Origin: Rhynchospora pubera
Taxonomy: Eukaryota > Streptophyta > Magnoliopsida > Poales > Cyperaceae
DNA: 64,000 bases
NCBI GenBank assembly: GCA_028095005.1
Contig: CM051459.1
Location: 3,091,190-3,155,189, forward strand
Direction of reading: 5' to 3'
Shown here: piece after piece, positions 43,227 to 56,200 of the stretch
Numbering within the stretch: position 1 is the first letter of the stretch
Layout: the number at the start of each line of letters is the position of its first letter
The notes under the pieces: model-generated
What the model was told of the DNA's origin: nothing
Database searches by the model: none
What the model saw: only the letters and a program-made list of their open reading frames with translations
Made by a program: the position numbers and the translations under genes

Positions 43227-46200
43227 ATGGCTAATTATTTACGGACCAAGTCAGGGGCGATCATGAAGAACTTCGAGGTGGCCGGGAAGAACCCCTCGGA
43301 GGAAGCACAACGGCGGTGGCGGGAGGCTGTTGGTGCCGTTGTCAAAAACCGCCGCCGTCGCTTCCGCAATATTCCCGACCTCGACCAACGCTCCAACACC
43401 CAGGCCAAGCTCACTCGCGTCAAAACCAGGCGCCGTGAGACCCAGGTATATATACATGCATGCATATGTGTTTTACCTACAAGACGTATATCTGTAATCT
43501 ATATTTGAATTCGTATGTGTACATATCTACATATATACATATACGTAGCCTGTATATATATATGTACGTTTACGACAGAAGTAAATGTGCACAATTATGA
43601 ACTTATGATGTATGATTGGTATATATGTATGCTTGCTTTAATTATAAATTCTGTATATGAAATAATACAAAAGATCCTGACAAGTTTGCAGATAGCGTGC
43701 AATCAAGCATGTCTGCATGTAATATGCATTTGTCTAACTATCTATATTATTGTTGAACTTTTTATGTGGATTGATAGAACAGCGGTCATAATAAGGGTGC
43801 ACATCGGTTCAAAATACAGTACGGATTAGTGGATTACCTTGTAGCTTCCTAGTATTCTTCTGGAATGCATTACAAATAACCTATTGCACCTCGATTGAAA
43901 AAATAGTTTCAGAATGAATTTGATTTTTTATATAAGTTGAATGCTGTTAAAGAGAAGTATTAAGATATAACCCGTGGCTCAAAAGGAAAAAATAATAATA
44001 ATAATAATAATAATAATACAAAAAAAATACAAAAATACAGTAAAAAAGCATTACTTTAGGGAGATACTTTGCTCGATTGAAAGGGCTCAGCCAAGCTCTC
44101 CAGTAATTTAGCTGGGAAAACAAAAAGGGGGAAAATCCAGAGAGCCAACCTTTAGCTATCTAATTATTATATTAGAAATACCAATAAAGCCTTTTAATTG
44201 TTATATAGACCTATAAACAAATTTGTACTGTGTCAAGCTTTACCGTTAAAGTACCAAACTTATATTAATAACTTTTAATTAAAATTGTATAAGGTGTGAA
44301 CTATGTATTAGCTTTAAGTTAGGAGATGCAGATTAAATTCTGTGGCAAAGACGATGTAGCAAGAAAGTTTAGAATGATAATTGTCATAAAAAATTTGGTA
44401 ATCCTGGGACGAGCCTTACTGTCATGACAGTTAGCAACCCTATTTACATTGCATCCTAGTAAACTTTTATTCAATTTATATGGCTTATCCTATTATCCTT
44501 TTCACAAAAGTACTCAGGATTTCTATCCTTGCAGGAAAGACTTCGAGTTGCGATTTTAACAAAGGCTGCAGCTCTGGCATTTACTGAGGGTAATAAGTTC
44601 TCCCTTTTCAAAATAAAAAGAGAAACAATTTTCCCTTTCAATTAACTCCTCAATATTTTCAAGATACACACCCTTGTCTAAATATCAGAATATTATTTTT
44701 TCGCAAATTTACTGAAATCGAAGTTAGATTCCTTAATTTCAGATTCTAATACAATTCTAGAAATATTAATCGATGTGCTCAATCTTCACCATGTATAAAT
44801 TGAGCAAGATTTTGTTTTCTGCACCTTCTTATGATGATTCCAGGAATACATTTGCTGTTACCTCAGGTGCTTGACTAAGTTAATCAGCTTGGTTGTAGAC
44901 TTCACAAAAAATATATATTAATAATATCTAAACCAGCTTGGTACTGTACCGGTTAGGTCTCAAATTGCTTCCTACTGGACCTTTGACGCTGAGTTCATCT
45001 TTGATTTCCAAGTTGATTTTCAAACTGACAATCTAATTAAAATTCTCAGCTGCTGGTAGTAAGCCCAAGTACCACCTTAGTGATGATGTCATCAGTGCTG
45101 GTTTTCAAATCAGCCCAGAAGAAATTTCATCAGTCTCACGGGACCATAAGATTGACAGCTTGAGAAAGCATGGTGGCATCTCAGGAATTTCACATAAGCT
45201 AGGGGTCAACCAACAAAATGGCGTTAAGACGAGTGAAATTGAGATTCGGCAATCCATCTTTGGCCAAAACCAATATGCTGAGAAGCCCCAGAGAAGCTTC
45301 TGGCAATTTCTATGGGATGCATTTCAAGATCTGACCCTGATAATTCTCATAATCTGTGCTGTGGTCTCTGTAACAGTCGGCTTTGCAAAAGAAGGTTTTC
45401 CAAAAGGTTGTTATGATGGAGTTGGCATAATTTTGACCATCTTTCTTGTTGTAACTATAACTGCAGTGAGTGATTATAGGCAATCATTGCAATTTCGTGA
45501 TTTGGATAAAGAAAAGAAAAAGATTTCCATGCAAGTGACTCGGGATGGATGCCGACAAAAGGTGTCAATATATGAGCTAGTGGTAGGAGATGTGGTGCAC
45601 TTGTCAATTGGAGATCAGGTACCAGCCGATGGGTTGCTTATATCAGGTTATAGTTTAGTAATTGACGAGTCGAGCTTGACAGGAGAAAGTGAGCCAGTGC
45701 CGATTTCCGAAAAGAACCCTTTCTTGCTTGGAGGGACCAAAGTGCAAGATGGATCCGGCAAGATGCTTGTCACGGCAGTTGGCATGAGAACCGAGTGGGG
45801 ACACATTATGGAGGCACTCAGCAGTGATGAGGAGGATGAGACCCCACTTCAGGTGAATTTCATATGAAACTTTCATCTTCTGATTTTTCTAGTAAAATAT
45901 TTGTTATTGTAGTTGATTTTTTTAGGAAGAGAAAGCCATCATTTTTTTTAAAAGCGAATTACTTTTGCATTTCTACATAGCTCTACATTTATATCCATAC
46001 CTGTCTTTTATCATAATCAGAATATTTACTCAGCACTATTTTGTAGGTCAAATTGAATGGTGTGGCCACAATTATTGGAAAGATCGGGTTGTTTTTTGCA
46101 ATTGTCACATTTATAGTGTTGATGGGGCGTTTCCTAGCTGGCAAAGCAGCACACTCAAGTCTCACCCACTGGTCTTTTAATGATGCCATAACAATTTTGA

Positions 46201-47338
46201 ACTTCTTTGCTATTTCGGTTACAATAGTTGTGGTAGCTGTACCAGAAGGTCTCCCACTAGCGGTTACACTGAGTCTGGCATTTGCCATGCAAAGGTTAAT
46301 GGACGAAAAAGCCCTCGTCAGACATTTAGCAGCTTGTGAAACCATGGGTTCTGTGACTTGCATTTGTACTGACAAAACCGGCACTTTGACAACAAACCAC
46401 ATGGTAGTAGACAAACTGTGGTTGTGTGAAATCAGTAAGTCAACTCAAAGCAAAGATGTCTTGAAAGAATTGAAGGAAGTGATTTCAGATAAGGTATTTG
46501 ATATCCTTCATGAAAGCATCATTGAAAATTCTGGGTCAGAAGTGGTGAGGAACAAAAATGGTACACACACAGTGATGGGTACTCCAACTGAAACGGCACT
46601 GTTAGAATTTGCACTGGAACTGGAGAAATCTATTCAAATCAAAGCTAAGGAATGTAAGAAACTGAAGGTTGAGCCCTTCAATTCTGATAAAAAAAAGATG
46701 TCAACAATAATTTCTTTACCAAATGGAGAGGCCCATGCTTTTTGCAAAGGAGCGTCTGAAATTGTTTTACAAATGTGTGACAAAATAATTGACAAGGAAG
46801 GAAATGCCATAGAAATAACTGAAGACCAGAGGAAGACAATATCAGAGGTGATTGATGGTTTTGCTTGTGAGGCATTAAGGACTCTTTGTGTAGCTTATAA
46901 AGATCTTGGAGCAGAAAATAATAGTGATATTAAAGGAGAAGAGATTGAAATGCCAAATGATGGGTATACATTTATAGCATTATTCGGGATCAAAGACCCT
47001 GTAAGGCCAGGGGTTAAAGAGGCAGTAAAAACTTGCCATGACGCAGGAATTATGGTGAGAATGGTGACAGGAGATAATATTAACACTGCTAAGGCTATTG
47101 CTAAGGAGTGTGGTATTTTAACGGAAGGCGGATTGGCTATAGAAGGACCAGAGTTCCGTAACAAAAGTCCTGAGGAGATGAAGGAGTTGATACCCAAAAT
47201 TCAGGTTCATGCTTTTCTCTTTTGGTTCTGCAGTAGCCACTATTTGTTTATCTTATTTACTAAAAGTACAAAAAAAATCAACATTTGCTATATAATTTTC
47301 TTAAGTCTTGGTTTAAGAAGAGATTTGCTTCAATAGAA

Positions 47339-47420
<82 letters not shown>

Positions 47421-49506
47421 ACTCAAATAACTGTAATTATGAGCACCATCAAGATAATTAACAAACCTACACATTTAACAGATGATATCTTATCAAGGAC
47501 AAGCATGGCATCTGACCAGTCAAAAATTAGTTATGTATTACATGTTACACATCAAACAGAGATTTGACCACGATCTGGTGAAGGTCTAGAAAAAACCCAA
47601 TTTGCAGAAAGGCTATTTCATTGTAATACAAATGACTCTTGGATCATCAGAAATATAATTTTTTGATCTGACAAGACCTACTGCTTACATAATTTCAGAA
47701 GTCTATTTAACTCATTGTCTGTAAAAATAAATATTTAGGTGATGGCAAGATCTTTGCCTCTGGATAAACACACACTAGTTACAAATTTGAAGAATCTGCA
47801 TGACGAAGTGGTGGCAGTTACTGGAGATGGCACCAATGATGCACCTGCATTGCACGAGGCTGACATTGGGCTTGCCATGGGCATCGCCGGAACAGAGGTA
47901 TGCACCAGATTTTAAATTAAGGGAAAAATAAATTATTTACCAATGACTATATCAAAGTCTCGGGAGTAAATTTGGGTTTGAAATTTGACGGCATGATTAC
48001 TTCTCTAGTAAAGCATTATCTAATTGATTGACATGAAAATGTGCAGGTGGCAAAGGAGAATGCAGATGTGATAATAATGGATGACAATTTCGCAACAATT
48101 ATAAACCTCGCTAAATGGGGCCGATCGGTCTATATAAACATCCAGAAATTTGTTCAATTCCAGCTGACAGTAAATGTGGTCGCTCTAGTTGTCAATTTCA
48201 TCTCTGCGTCAACCACAGGTAGGCAAGATCCTATCATTGTATGTTGCAAAAATTTCAGTTTCTGCTAAATATATTAGGCATTTTATTATCACAACAGGAA
48301 CTTCCTTATAAAAGTTTGAATAAAAATATAATTAACTCATGCAAAATGCTAAAAAGTAAATGATTAAGAAACCACAACCAGAAAATTTTCTCTCATGTTT
48401 CTCACTTGAAAGAATGTTGTTAAATCACAGGAAGTGCACCACTGACAATCGTGCAATTGCTCTGGGTCAACCTAATCATGGACACACTAGGCGCATTAGC
48501 ATTGGCCACTGAGCCACCAAATGAGGATTTCATGAAGAGGCCACCTGTATCAAAATCCGACGATTTCATCACAAAGGTCATGTGGCGCAACATCATTGGT
48601 CAGAGCCTGTACCAGCTCATTGTGCTCGGCATTTTGATCTTTGCAGGGAAAAGCCTTCTTGGGATGAACGGTCCAGACGCAGAAAATACGTTGAATACAT
48701 TTATTTTCAACACTTTCGTGTTTTGCCAGGTATATATAATTAGCATTTTGCACTCCATGTTTGGGGCGTTAGGTTTTTTTTTTTCCCCTCTTCCCATAAG
48801 TACAATTTCTATCCTTTGTTTTGAAGATAAGTAAAATCCTCCATGAGGTAAATTTAAAAGAAGAAAGGTGCAAGCTTTGAATTTCTTGTTTTAAAAAAAT
48901 GTGGTTAACCTTATTGCTTAAATATGGTTAATTTAACAGGAACTCCCTCAAATTTACATGAAAATGCAGTATAACACAGCTTCAATAAAGGTTGAAAAGC
49001 AAAAAAAAAAAAAAAAAGTCACCAAAAGAGGAAGAAAGAACCTTTGAAATTATTTCATTTAACTCTGAGTGCATATGCAAACCATCCTGGGTACCAACAC
49101 AGTGCTAACAATATGCATTCACTGAAATTAGAATCTCAGTTTCACGATTTTCGAGTTTCTGGAAAATTATCTAAATTGTTTCTCACCAAAATAACAGGTA
49201 TTTAATGAAATCAACAGCCGTGAGATGGAGAAGTTGAACATTTTCAAGGGGATATTCAATAGCTGGATTTTCTCAGGCATCATTCTTTCGACAGTGATTT
49301 TCCAAGTAATTCTTGTAGAACTTCTTGGAGATTTTGCAAGTACTGTCCCATTAAGCTGGCACCTATGGCTCTATAGCATTTTGATTGGCTCTGTAAGCTT
49401 AATCACTGGTGCAATCTTGAAATGTATCCCAGTTCACTCTAACAGAGATGTTGGATCAGGCCATGATTGGTATGAGCCAATTCCTTCTGGTCCTGATTCA
49501 GTTTAA
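43227..49506 (+). CDS. Autoinhibited Ca2+-ATPase, P-type IIB, ACA4/ACA11-like
   Basis: Eight exons with consistent phases: 43227-43445, 44535-44589, 45050-45852, 46047-47204, 47739-47897, 48047-48218, 48431-48729, 49198-49506; 1057 residues, near the family length. It pumps Ca2+ out of the cytosol with ATP. The N-terminus has the expected calmodulin-binding autoinhibitory segment (RRWREAVGAVVKNRRRRFRN). Catalytic signatures: LTGES (about 298), PEGLPLAV in the Ca2+-binding M4, the phosphorylated Asp in CTDKTGTLT (about 468), FCKGASEI (about 593), MVTGDN, and TGDGTNDAPAL (about 773). M6 NLIMDTLGALALATEP is intact. The ending (YEPIPSGPDSV) and overall wording match the vacuolar ACA4/ACA11 group best. 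Exon 1 carries an eight-residue addition (YLRTKSGA) relative to what I remember of that group. Introns 1 and 4 hold microsatellites. No defect is seen. Confidence 0.93.
43989..44019. repeat. (AAT)n microsatellite in intron 1 of the Ca2+-ATPase gene
   Basis: About ten uninterrupted AAT/ATA units. Confidence 0.9.
47344..47420. repeat. (TA)n microsatellite in intron 4 of the Ca2+-ATPase gene
   Basis: About 77 bases of nearly pure TA, starting after ATATGTG. Likely length-polymorphic. Confidence 0.95.
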
Positions 49507-50317
49507 TAGGTTTTTCCATTGTAGCTTCAATCATCCTTCTTTTTGTTTTAACGATAAGCCCAGAGGCATGCTTCAATCAACTTTTAACTGAGCTGACTAG
49601 AGAACAATTTTGTTTTTTTCTTTTTTGTATGTTAACTTCTGTAAATTTGGCTTAGATTTGAAAGCTCGTGTTGTAGATACTTTCTTTTTTGTTTTTTTTT
49701 TCTTTTGAGATAAAGTCAATTCCACTGACACTTTGCATCCCCATAATTTTAGCACATTTTTGCCTCTAGTTAAGCAAACTTCTGAACGAATTGCTGTTCT
49801 TAACGCGAAAATTTCCAATAGAAATTAGCATATTTATATTAGTATGATTTTCCTTATAAAACTTTGAAGATCAGACAAAAGTAGTGTAACATGACATATA
49901 GCATTGATTTTAGCATGAATTTTCACATATATTTGTGAGCTAAATGCACCATCTATTGAGCTCAATCAAGTTAAAACAGTAAAATAAAAAAAAAAAGTGA
50001 ATGAGAATCATTTCCTCTCTGAGGGTGCGTTTGGATAGGTGTGGGAAGAAGGGAAAAAGGGAAGAAGTGAGAAGATGTATTGGAAAGTGTGTAACTTTGT
50101 GAAGAGTTTGGATTGTTTATAATTTTTTTTCTTCTTCTTCCTTCTTCTTCTTCTTTCTTCCAACAATCCAAACACACCCTGAACAAGGGAAGCTTGGATT
50201 TACAATGCCTAGAGATAGTGAGTAAATACTTCCTAGATTTTATTCTTTTTCCGACCCTCAAGCAGTCAACAGACTTCACTAAACATTCAAGCTAACAGCT
50301 TCTGACATAAAGACAAA
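49507..50317. other. Intergenic between convergent genes
   Basis: Holds the 3' untranslated regions of the Ca2+-ATPase gene (plus) and the split small gene (minus), and the MITE at 50022-50180. No ORF is supported. Confidence 0.55.
50022..50180. mobile_element. MITE-like inverted repeat
   Basis: AGGGTGCGTTTGGAT (50022-50036) and ATCCAAACACACCCT (50166-50180) are reverse complements except for one position. Inside, a purine-rich stretch (AAGAAGGGAAAAAGGG) pairs with a later CTTCTTC-rich stretch. The ends resemble those of the 86-bp element at 20754. Confidence 0.7.
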
Positions 50318-51402
50318 TCAAGAGACATCATTTCTATGCCTATTCACAAATAACTTGCTTATGTCTTCTGTGACCACGTTGCTCCTGCAACCGAGAAGTT
50401 AAGGCAAAACAAGTTAATAGGACAGAAATATGATATTAAAAGACACTCCTCTTTTCCCATAAAATCCAAAAACTATCTTTTCAGACCATTAAAGACTGAC
50501 ACTGTTTTTAAGCAATATATGAGAAAGCTATCGATTCTGCATGACATCTTTTATGCACCCAGAACTTCATTTAATTGGCACCTGGCATGTAGCGAATCAT
50601 ATTCCGTCCTCTACCGCTCGGAAAAAAAAAATGCAAAGGAGCAAAGTTTTAAATACAAGTAAGTCCTTAACTAAGGTTCATATTCCAAAACATATCGAAC
50701 AAACCTGCCAGTCAGCTGAGGCGGGAGCATCCCTGTCGTAGACGCATGAGCATTCCTTACAAGTGCTACTGAAGACTGGGCCCTACCTCTGGGGAACTTC
50801 TGTTGTGAAGGTAGTACACCATTTCCATTGGATTCTCTTTTTCTTGAGCCATTTTGAGGTGCAAGTAAAAATTCTGCATCAGGGAGTTCGTCAAGTGCTG
50901 GTAAGGATGAAGCTGGCAAAGTATTTGATGAGCGAGCTGGTACGGTACTTGACGAAGAAGCTGGTACGGTATTTGAGGATGTCACCACAGGGTTTCTGGG
51001 AAGGAAAGCAAGAGAGAGGAAATGTGATATCTGATAATGATATATTAGCAAGGAGTTCAAAGTAAGTTGGTGTCAGGAATGATTTTAAGTTGCCCTAGTG
51101 CTAAAATCAAGCCTCAATGTAACTCAATAAAGCCGTCAATGATTAGTGCAGTTATCTGGGTTTGAATTGCCAAAACTGAACAGAAAACCCAAAAGACCTA
51201 AGGATTTTAAACTGAACCAAACAAACTAAATATGCCACAAAACCTAAGCATTTAACCAACACAAATTCGGCTTGATTAAAAGCGAACAAAACCCAAAACA
51301 ATTAACGGTCTATTTGAGGTCTGGTATGCTCCAATGCGCCTCAAGTTAACCAGAACCAGAAAGGAGGAATGAGTGCTTACTCGTTCGTTGGGGGAAGAGG
51401 CG

Positions 51403-51407
51403 GAGGG
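51403..51407. other. Target site duplication, left copy (GAGGG)
   Basis: GAGGG directly before the LTR TGTCACG; the same five bases at 57776-57780 follow the other LTR. Confidence 0.95.
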
Positions 51408-52081
51408 TGTCACGATCTAACTTGATCTGACAATAGAAATCACAGATTTCAGGAAATGCACTCGCACTGGTACAGAAATGCGGGCGCACTCGTACCAGAC
51501 CAGATCTGATTCTGGATTCAGAAATTGAGAAAAAGAACACTAAATTGAGTTTAATTGAGATAAGGAATGGATGAGAATTGAAGTAAAGATGGGAATCTAA
51601 GAAGAAATTGAATTGGAAATCAACTCTTTTATTGAATTCAGAAAATACAAGGAAATTCGTGGAAAATAGGCATAAAAATGAGAAATGGTTTAGATCTCAA
51701 ATTTCAGATGTGTTTTCTCTCTCCTCAACCTCCCCTTATATAGTACAACTTGCTGACATCATTTTATTTCCTAATTACATCATTTAAAACGAAAATCAGA
51801 AGAATTAGTTGGCGTGAAGCCTTCTCCTTTGTAACAAACCAGCAGCTGCTCCTTCTTCACCTCTTCTCCAGTAAAAGATGCATGCGTCTCTCCAGTTTCT
51901 TGAGTGGTCCCCTTGGTCAGCCTCTGTTCCTTTAACTCAGGAAGGCCCGGCCCAATTTTACTTGCTTTAAAATTGTCCAGGTCACTGCCGCCAATATTCA
52001 AACTCCATTCTTCAATTAAATCAGATGCACCTGCATCCCAGAGTGCACCCGCACTCAGACTTGCAGTTTCAGCTTGTAACA
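51408..52081 (-). repeat. Chromovirus 3' LTR
   Basis: 674 bp, identical to 57102-57775 except position 51808. The last 100 or so codons of the polyprotein frame lie inside it (to the stop at 51780). A minus-strand TATATAA lies at 51736-51742. Confidence 0.96.
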
Positions 52082-53279
52082 CTCCCTTCCCCTTGAAAGG
52101 ATTCTTGTCCCCAAGAATAAAAGCTGGATATTTCTCTTTAATATCATCAAAGTCCTCCCAAGTAGCATCTTTCTCAGATTTGTTGAACCACTGAATCAAC
52201 ACCTGTGATATGGGTACATTCTTTCTTTTTATTATCCTTCTAGCTAATATTGCTTGAGGCTCTATTCTCACTTCTCCATCTGGTCCAACCACTGGCAGCA
52301 TTGGGGATGTAACTGTATCCTCACCACACCTGTGTTTAAGCTGAGACACATGAAGTACAGGGTGTATAGAAGATCCAAGTGGCAGATTCAACCTATAAGC
52401 CACTTCACCCACTCTTTCAAGAATCTCATAAGGCCCATAATACTTAGGATTGAGCTTGGAGTTTGCATGACCAGCTATAGACACCTGCCTATAAGGTTGC
52501 AGCTTCATGTACACCCAATCACCCTCCTTGAAACTCCTTTCACTCCTCTTCAGATCTGCATTTTTCTTCATTCTTTTCTGTGCCCTTTCAAGATTTTCTT
52601 TGAGCACTTGGAGAGTATTCTGCCTTCTCTCAATCAATTCACCTACATTTCCACCTCCTTCCTGGGATGCACCCAGCATTGGTAACTCTTGTGGTTCATA
52701 ACCATACAAAGCCTTGAAAGGTGAGGTTTTGAGGCTTGAATGAAAACTTGTATTGTACCAATGTTCAGCCAGAGATACCCACTTGCACCATTGCTTTTGC
52801 TTATCAAAAACCATGCATCTAAGAAAGTTTTCAATGCATTGATTTACCCTTTCAGTTTGTCCATCTGACTGTGGATGATATGCAGTGGTAAAATTCAGTT
52901 TTACCCCTAAACCATCCATCAAATTCCTCCAAAATGAGCTGGTAAATAGGGGGTCCCTGTCAGTTATTATGGACATTGGCAACCCATGCAATTTGTATAT
53001 GTTATCCATGAACAATTGTGCCACATCTTTGGCCTTGTAAGGGTGTGCCATAGGGATGAAATGTGCATACTTGGTAAATCTGTCCACAATCACCAAAATT
53101 ACTGTTTTACCCTCTGATTTAGGCAAACCTGAGATGAAATCCATGCTAACTCCTTGCCATGCTCCATCAGGAATTGGTATTGGTTGAAGCAATCCAGGAA
53201 TTGGCACATGCTCACCTTTGTTTAGTTGACAGATTTCACACTTTTTTACTTCTTCCTGCACCATCTCTTTCAACTTTGG
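51780..53279 (-). CDS. Chromovirus integrase, chromodomain and LTR-encoded tail
   Basis: In the same frame as the upstream ORF, beyond its TGA. It begins in the second half of the integrase zinc-binding domain (KCEICQLNKGEH), then the catalytic core with D in MDFISGLP, D in IITDRDPLF and E in GQTERVNQCIENF (the D,D-35-E pattern), the C-terminal DNA-binding part (EGDWVYMKLQPYR, GPYEILERVG), and a chromodomain (ARRIIKRKNVPISQVLIQW, DATWEDFDDI) that directs insertion to chromatin marks. After the chromodomain the frame continues through the purine tract and about 100 codons into the 3' LTR, ending at 51780. That tail has no recognised domain. Confidence 0.92.
   Translation of the reverse strand, partial: PKLKEMVQEEVKKCEICQLNKGEHVPIPGLLQPIPIPDGAWQGVSMDFISGLPKSEGKTVILVIVDRFTKYAHFIPMAHPYKAKDVAQLFMDNIYKLHGLPMSIITDRDPLFTSSFWRNLMDGLGVKLNFTTAYHPQSDGQTERVNQCIENFLRCMVFDKQKQWCKWVSLAEHWYNTSFHSSLKTSPFKALYGYEPQELPMLGASQEGGGNVGELIERRQNTLQVLKENLERAQKRMKKNADLKRSERSFKEGDWVYMKLQPYRQVSIAGHANSKLNPKYYGPYEILERVGEVAYRLNLPLGSSIHPVLHVSQLKHRCGEDTVTSPMLPVVGPDGEVRIEPQAILARRIIKRKNVPISQVLIQWFNKSEKDATWEDFDDIKEKYPAFILGDKNPFKGKGVLQAETASLSAGALWDAGASDLIEEWSLNIGGSDLDNFKASKIGPGLPELKEQRLTKGTTQETGETHASFTGEEVKKEQLLVCYKGEGFTPTNSSDFRFK
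52082..52094 (-). other. Chromovirus polypurine tract
   Basis: The minus strand reads AAGGGGAAGGGAG directly before the TGTTACA start of the 3' LTR. It is also translated as part of the polyprotein (KGKGV). Confidence 0.9.
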
Positions 53280-56200
53280 TCAATAGAACATCTTCTTGAT
53301 TCTCTGGTAGGTGGGTAGCACTCCTGAGTGACCTCCAATGCAAGTGGAGTGCACCTCTCTCACCAGCCTAATTCTCCAACCATTAGTGGCCCCCACACAT
53401 ATCCTATTCTTGTACCTGAATAAGCCTTGCTGAAAAGAATACTTGTCTTTGTCAAGTTCTTCCTTTTCCCACTTGTTTTGTAACTCCTGAACCCATTCAT
53501 CTCCAATGTAGCTCGACTTCAACTCCTCTACCCACTGTGGTATCAACTCAGTGACAGCCTGCATCTCAGCCTGCACTCCAGACTGCACTTCAGGATGCAC
53601 CCCAGCAGCAACTTGCATTTCAGTTTCAGGATGCACCTCTCTTCTTGACAGTGCATCTGCCACTTTGTTATCAACTCCCCTCTTGTATTCTATCTTGTAA
53701 TCTAGGCCCATCAACTTGCAAAGGCCCTTGTGTTGCATGGCATGATTTACTCTTTGCTCCAACAAGTGCTTAAGGGCAATTTGGTCAGTCTTGATAATGA
53801 ACTGCCCTCCAATGAGGTAGTGCTTCCATTTTTGGACAGCTGTCAACAATGCTAGGAACTCCTTCTCATAAGTTGAAAGCCCAATGCTCTTAGGACCAAG
53901 ACTTTTGCTCAAAAAGGCTAGTGGTTGCTTATTTTGCATGAGGACTGCACCAATACCCTTGTCACAAGCATCAGTCTCTAGCACAAAGGGTTGAGTAAAA
54001 TCTGGCATTGCTAGAACTGGTGCTGATGCCATTGCACTCTTGAGAGTGTTGAAAGCATTCTCTGCTTTGTCATCCCACTTAAAGGAGTTCTTCCTCAACT
54101 GATCAGTCAATGGCTTGGCAATAATTCCATAATTCTTCACAAATTTTCTATAGTACCCAGTGAGGCCTAAGAATCCCCTCAATGCCTTGACTGTTCTTGG
54201 TGATGGCCAGTTGCACATAGCCTCAATTTTCTTAGGGTCAGTAGCAACCCCATTGTGAGAGATTATGTGACCAAGGTATTCAATTTCTCCCAATCCAAAT
54301 TCACATTTTGACATTTTAGCAAACAATTGATTTTTGGACAGCAGTTCTAGGGTTAGAGACAAGTGTTCCTTATGCTCTTCTATGGACTGACTATACACCA
54401 AAATATCATCAAAGAAAACCAGCAAGAACCTCCTCAAATATGGCTTAAAAACCCCATTCATAAGGGCTTGAAATGTAGCTGGTGCATTAGTGAGTCCAAA
54501 GGGCATAACATTGAATTCATAATGCCCTTCATGAGTTCTAAAGGCAGTCTTGTACCTATCTTCATCCTTCATTCTAATCTGATGGTACCCAGACCTTAGA
54601 TCAATTTTAGAAAATACCCTTGCCCCTTTCAATTCATCCAAAAGATCATCAATCACTGGAATTGGGTATTTGTTCTTCACAGTTATTGAGTTCAACTGCC
54701 TATAGTCTATGCACATTCTCCAAGACCCATCTTTCTTCTTAACCAAAAGAACTGGTGATGCAAAGGGACTGCTAGAGGGTTGTATCAGCTGGTTCTTAAG
54801 CAATTCAGTCACTATTTTCTCAATTTCAACCTTTTGAAAGTAACTGTACCTATAAGGTCTTTGGTTGACTGGCTTGCTGTCAGGTAGGAGTGGCACAGCA
54901 TGATCAACGGTCCTCCTTGGTGGCAGTGCAGTTGGCTCTTCAAATACAGCCTTGTGTTGTTCTAAAACTGCAGAGAGTTCAGGGTGCACTGGTTTGGAGT
55001 CAGGATGCATCTCAGTCTGGCTTTCAGGATGCAACTGCAGTGCTGAATGCACCTGAGAAGGTAGGTGCACTCTGGGCGTAGGGTGCACCTGAGAAGAAGG
55101 ATGCACCCTGGACACAGGCTGCATTCTGCTCAATACTCTTTCTTCCACCTCTGTGCTGAAAATCTGAGCCATCAGTACCTCACTACCCTTCCTCATTTCC
55201 TTCTCCAGGTCTACATCCTCCTTGATAAATTTGATCTTAGCCATTTCCTCTCTAACTTGCAGTTGTACATCTTTGTCACCTTGCTTGAATGCGATTCTGC
55301 CTGCACCCCAATCAACTTGCATTGGACCCAAACTAGTAAGCCAATCCAATCCCAAAATCATGTCATAACCAGTGACATCCAGAACCCTAACATCTTTTTC
55401 AAATGTATGCCCCTGAATAGAGAATTGTAGTGCTTCACATTGAAGGTCAGTAACCATTCTAGCACCATTTGCAACAGTGACCACCATGGGTGCAGTCTGA
55501 ATCAGGTTGCACTCCACCTCCTGCAGCACATTAGGGTTCACAAAGGAGTGTGTGCTACCACTGTCCAACAATGCACATACTGGGACAGTGCCAATTTGCC
55601 CCTTGAACTTCATGACCTTCACTTTAGGGTTGATTTTGGAATTGAACATTGTGACTACAGCTTGCTCCACTTGCAATTCTTCCTCTACTTCCTCAAATTC
55701 ACTTTCTTCACCTGCACTCTCTTCTTCTTGTGTCCCTTTGAGTGCATTCAACAACTTCACTCCACATTTATGACCAGGAAAGTACTTCTCATCACAGTGG
55801 TGACATAGGCCTAAGGCTCTTCTTTGCTCATAAGTAGTGCCTTTGGAATTATTATTGGTTTGCCAAGGTTTAGGAAACTGATTGTATCCACCACCATCCT
55901 TTCTTTCTACTGCTGGTTTCTTCTTGTGTAAGGGATAATTTTGAGGATTAGAAGGTTTGTTCATCACCTTTGGCCTTCTATTTTGGCTGTCATTGCTGAG
56001 TTCCACCTTGGTTGCATAGTTGAAAGCTTCATACAACCTCTTTGGATTGTGCAACTCAACTGTATATCTCAACCCTTCTCTCAACCCACTAATAAAACCA
56101 GCAATAAAAAACTCCTCATTCAAGGCTGGGTTGAAGTTCATTAGCCTTGCTCTAGCCTTATCAAATCTCTTGATATACTCATCCACCCTACCAGTTTGGT

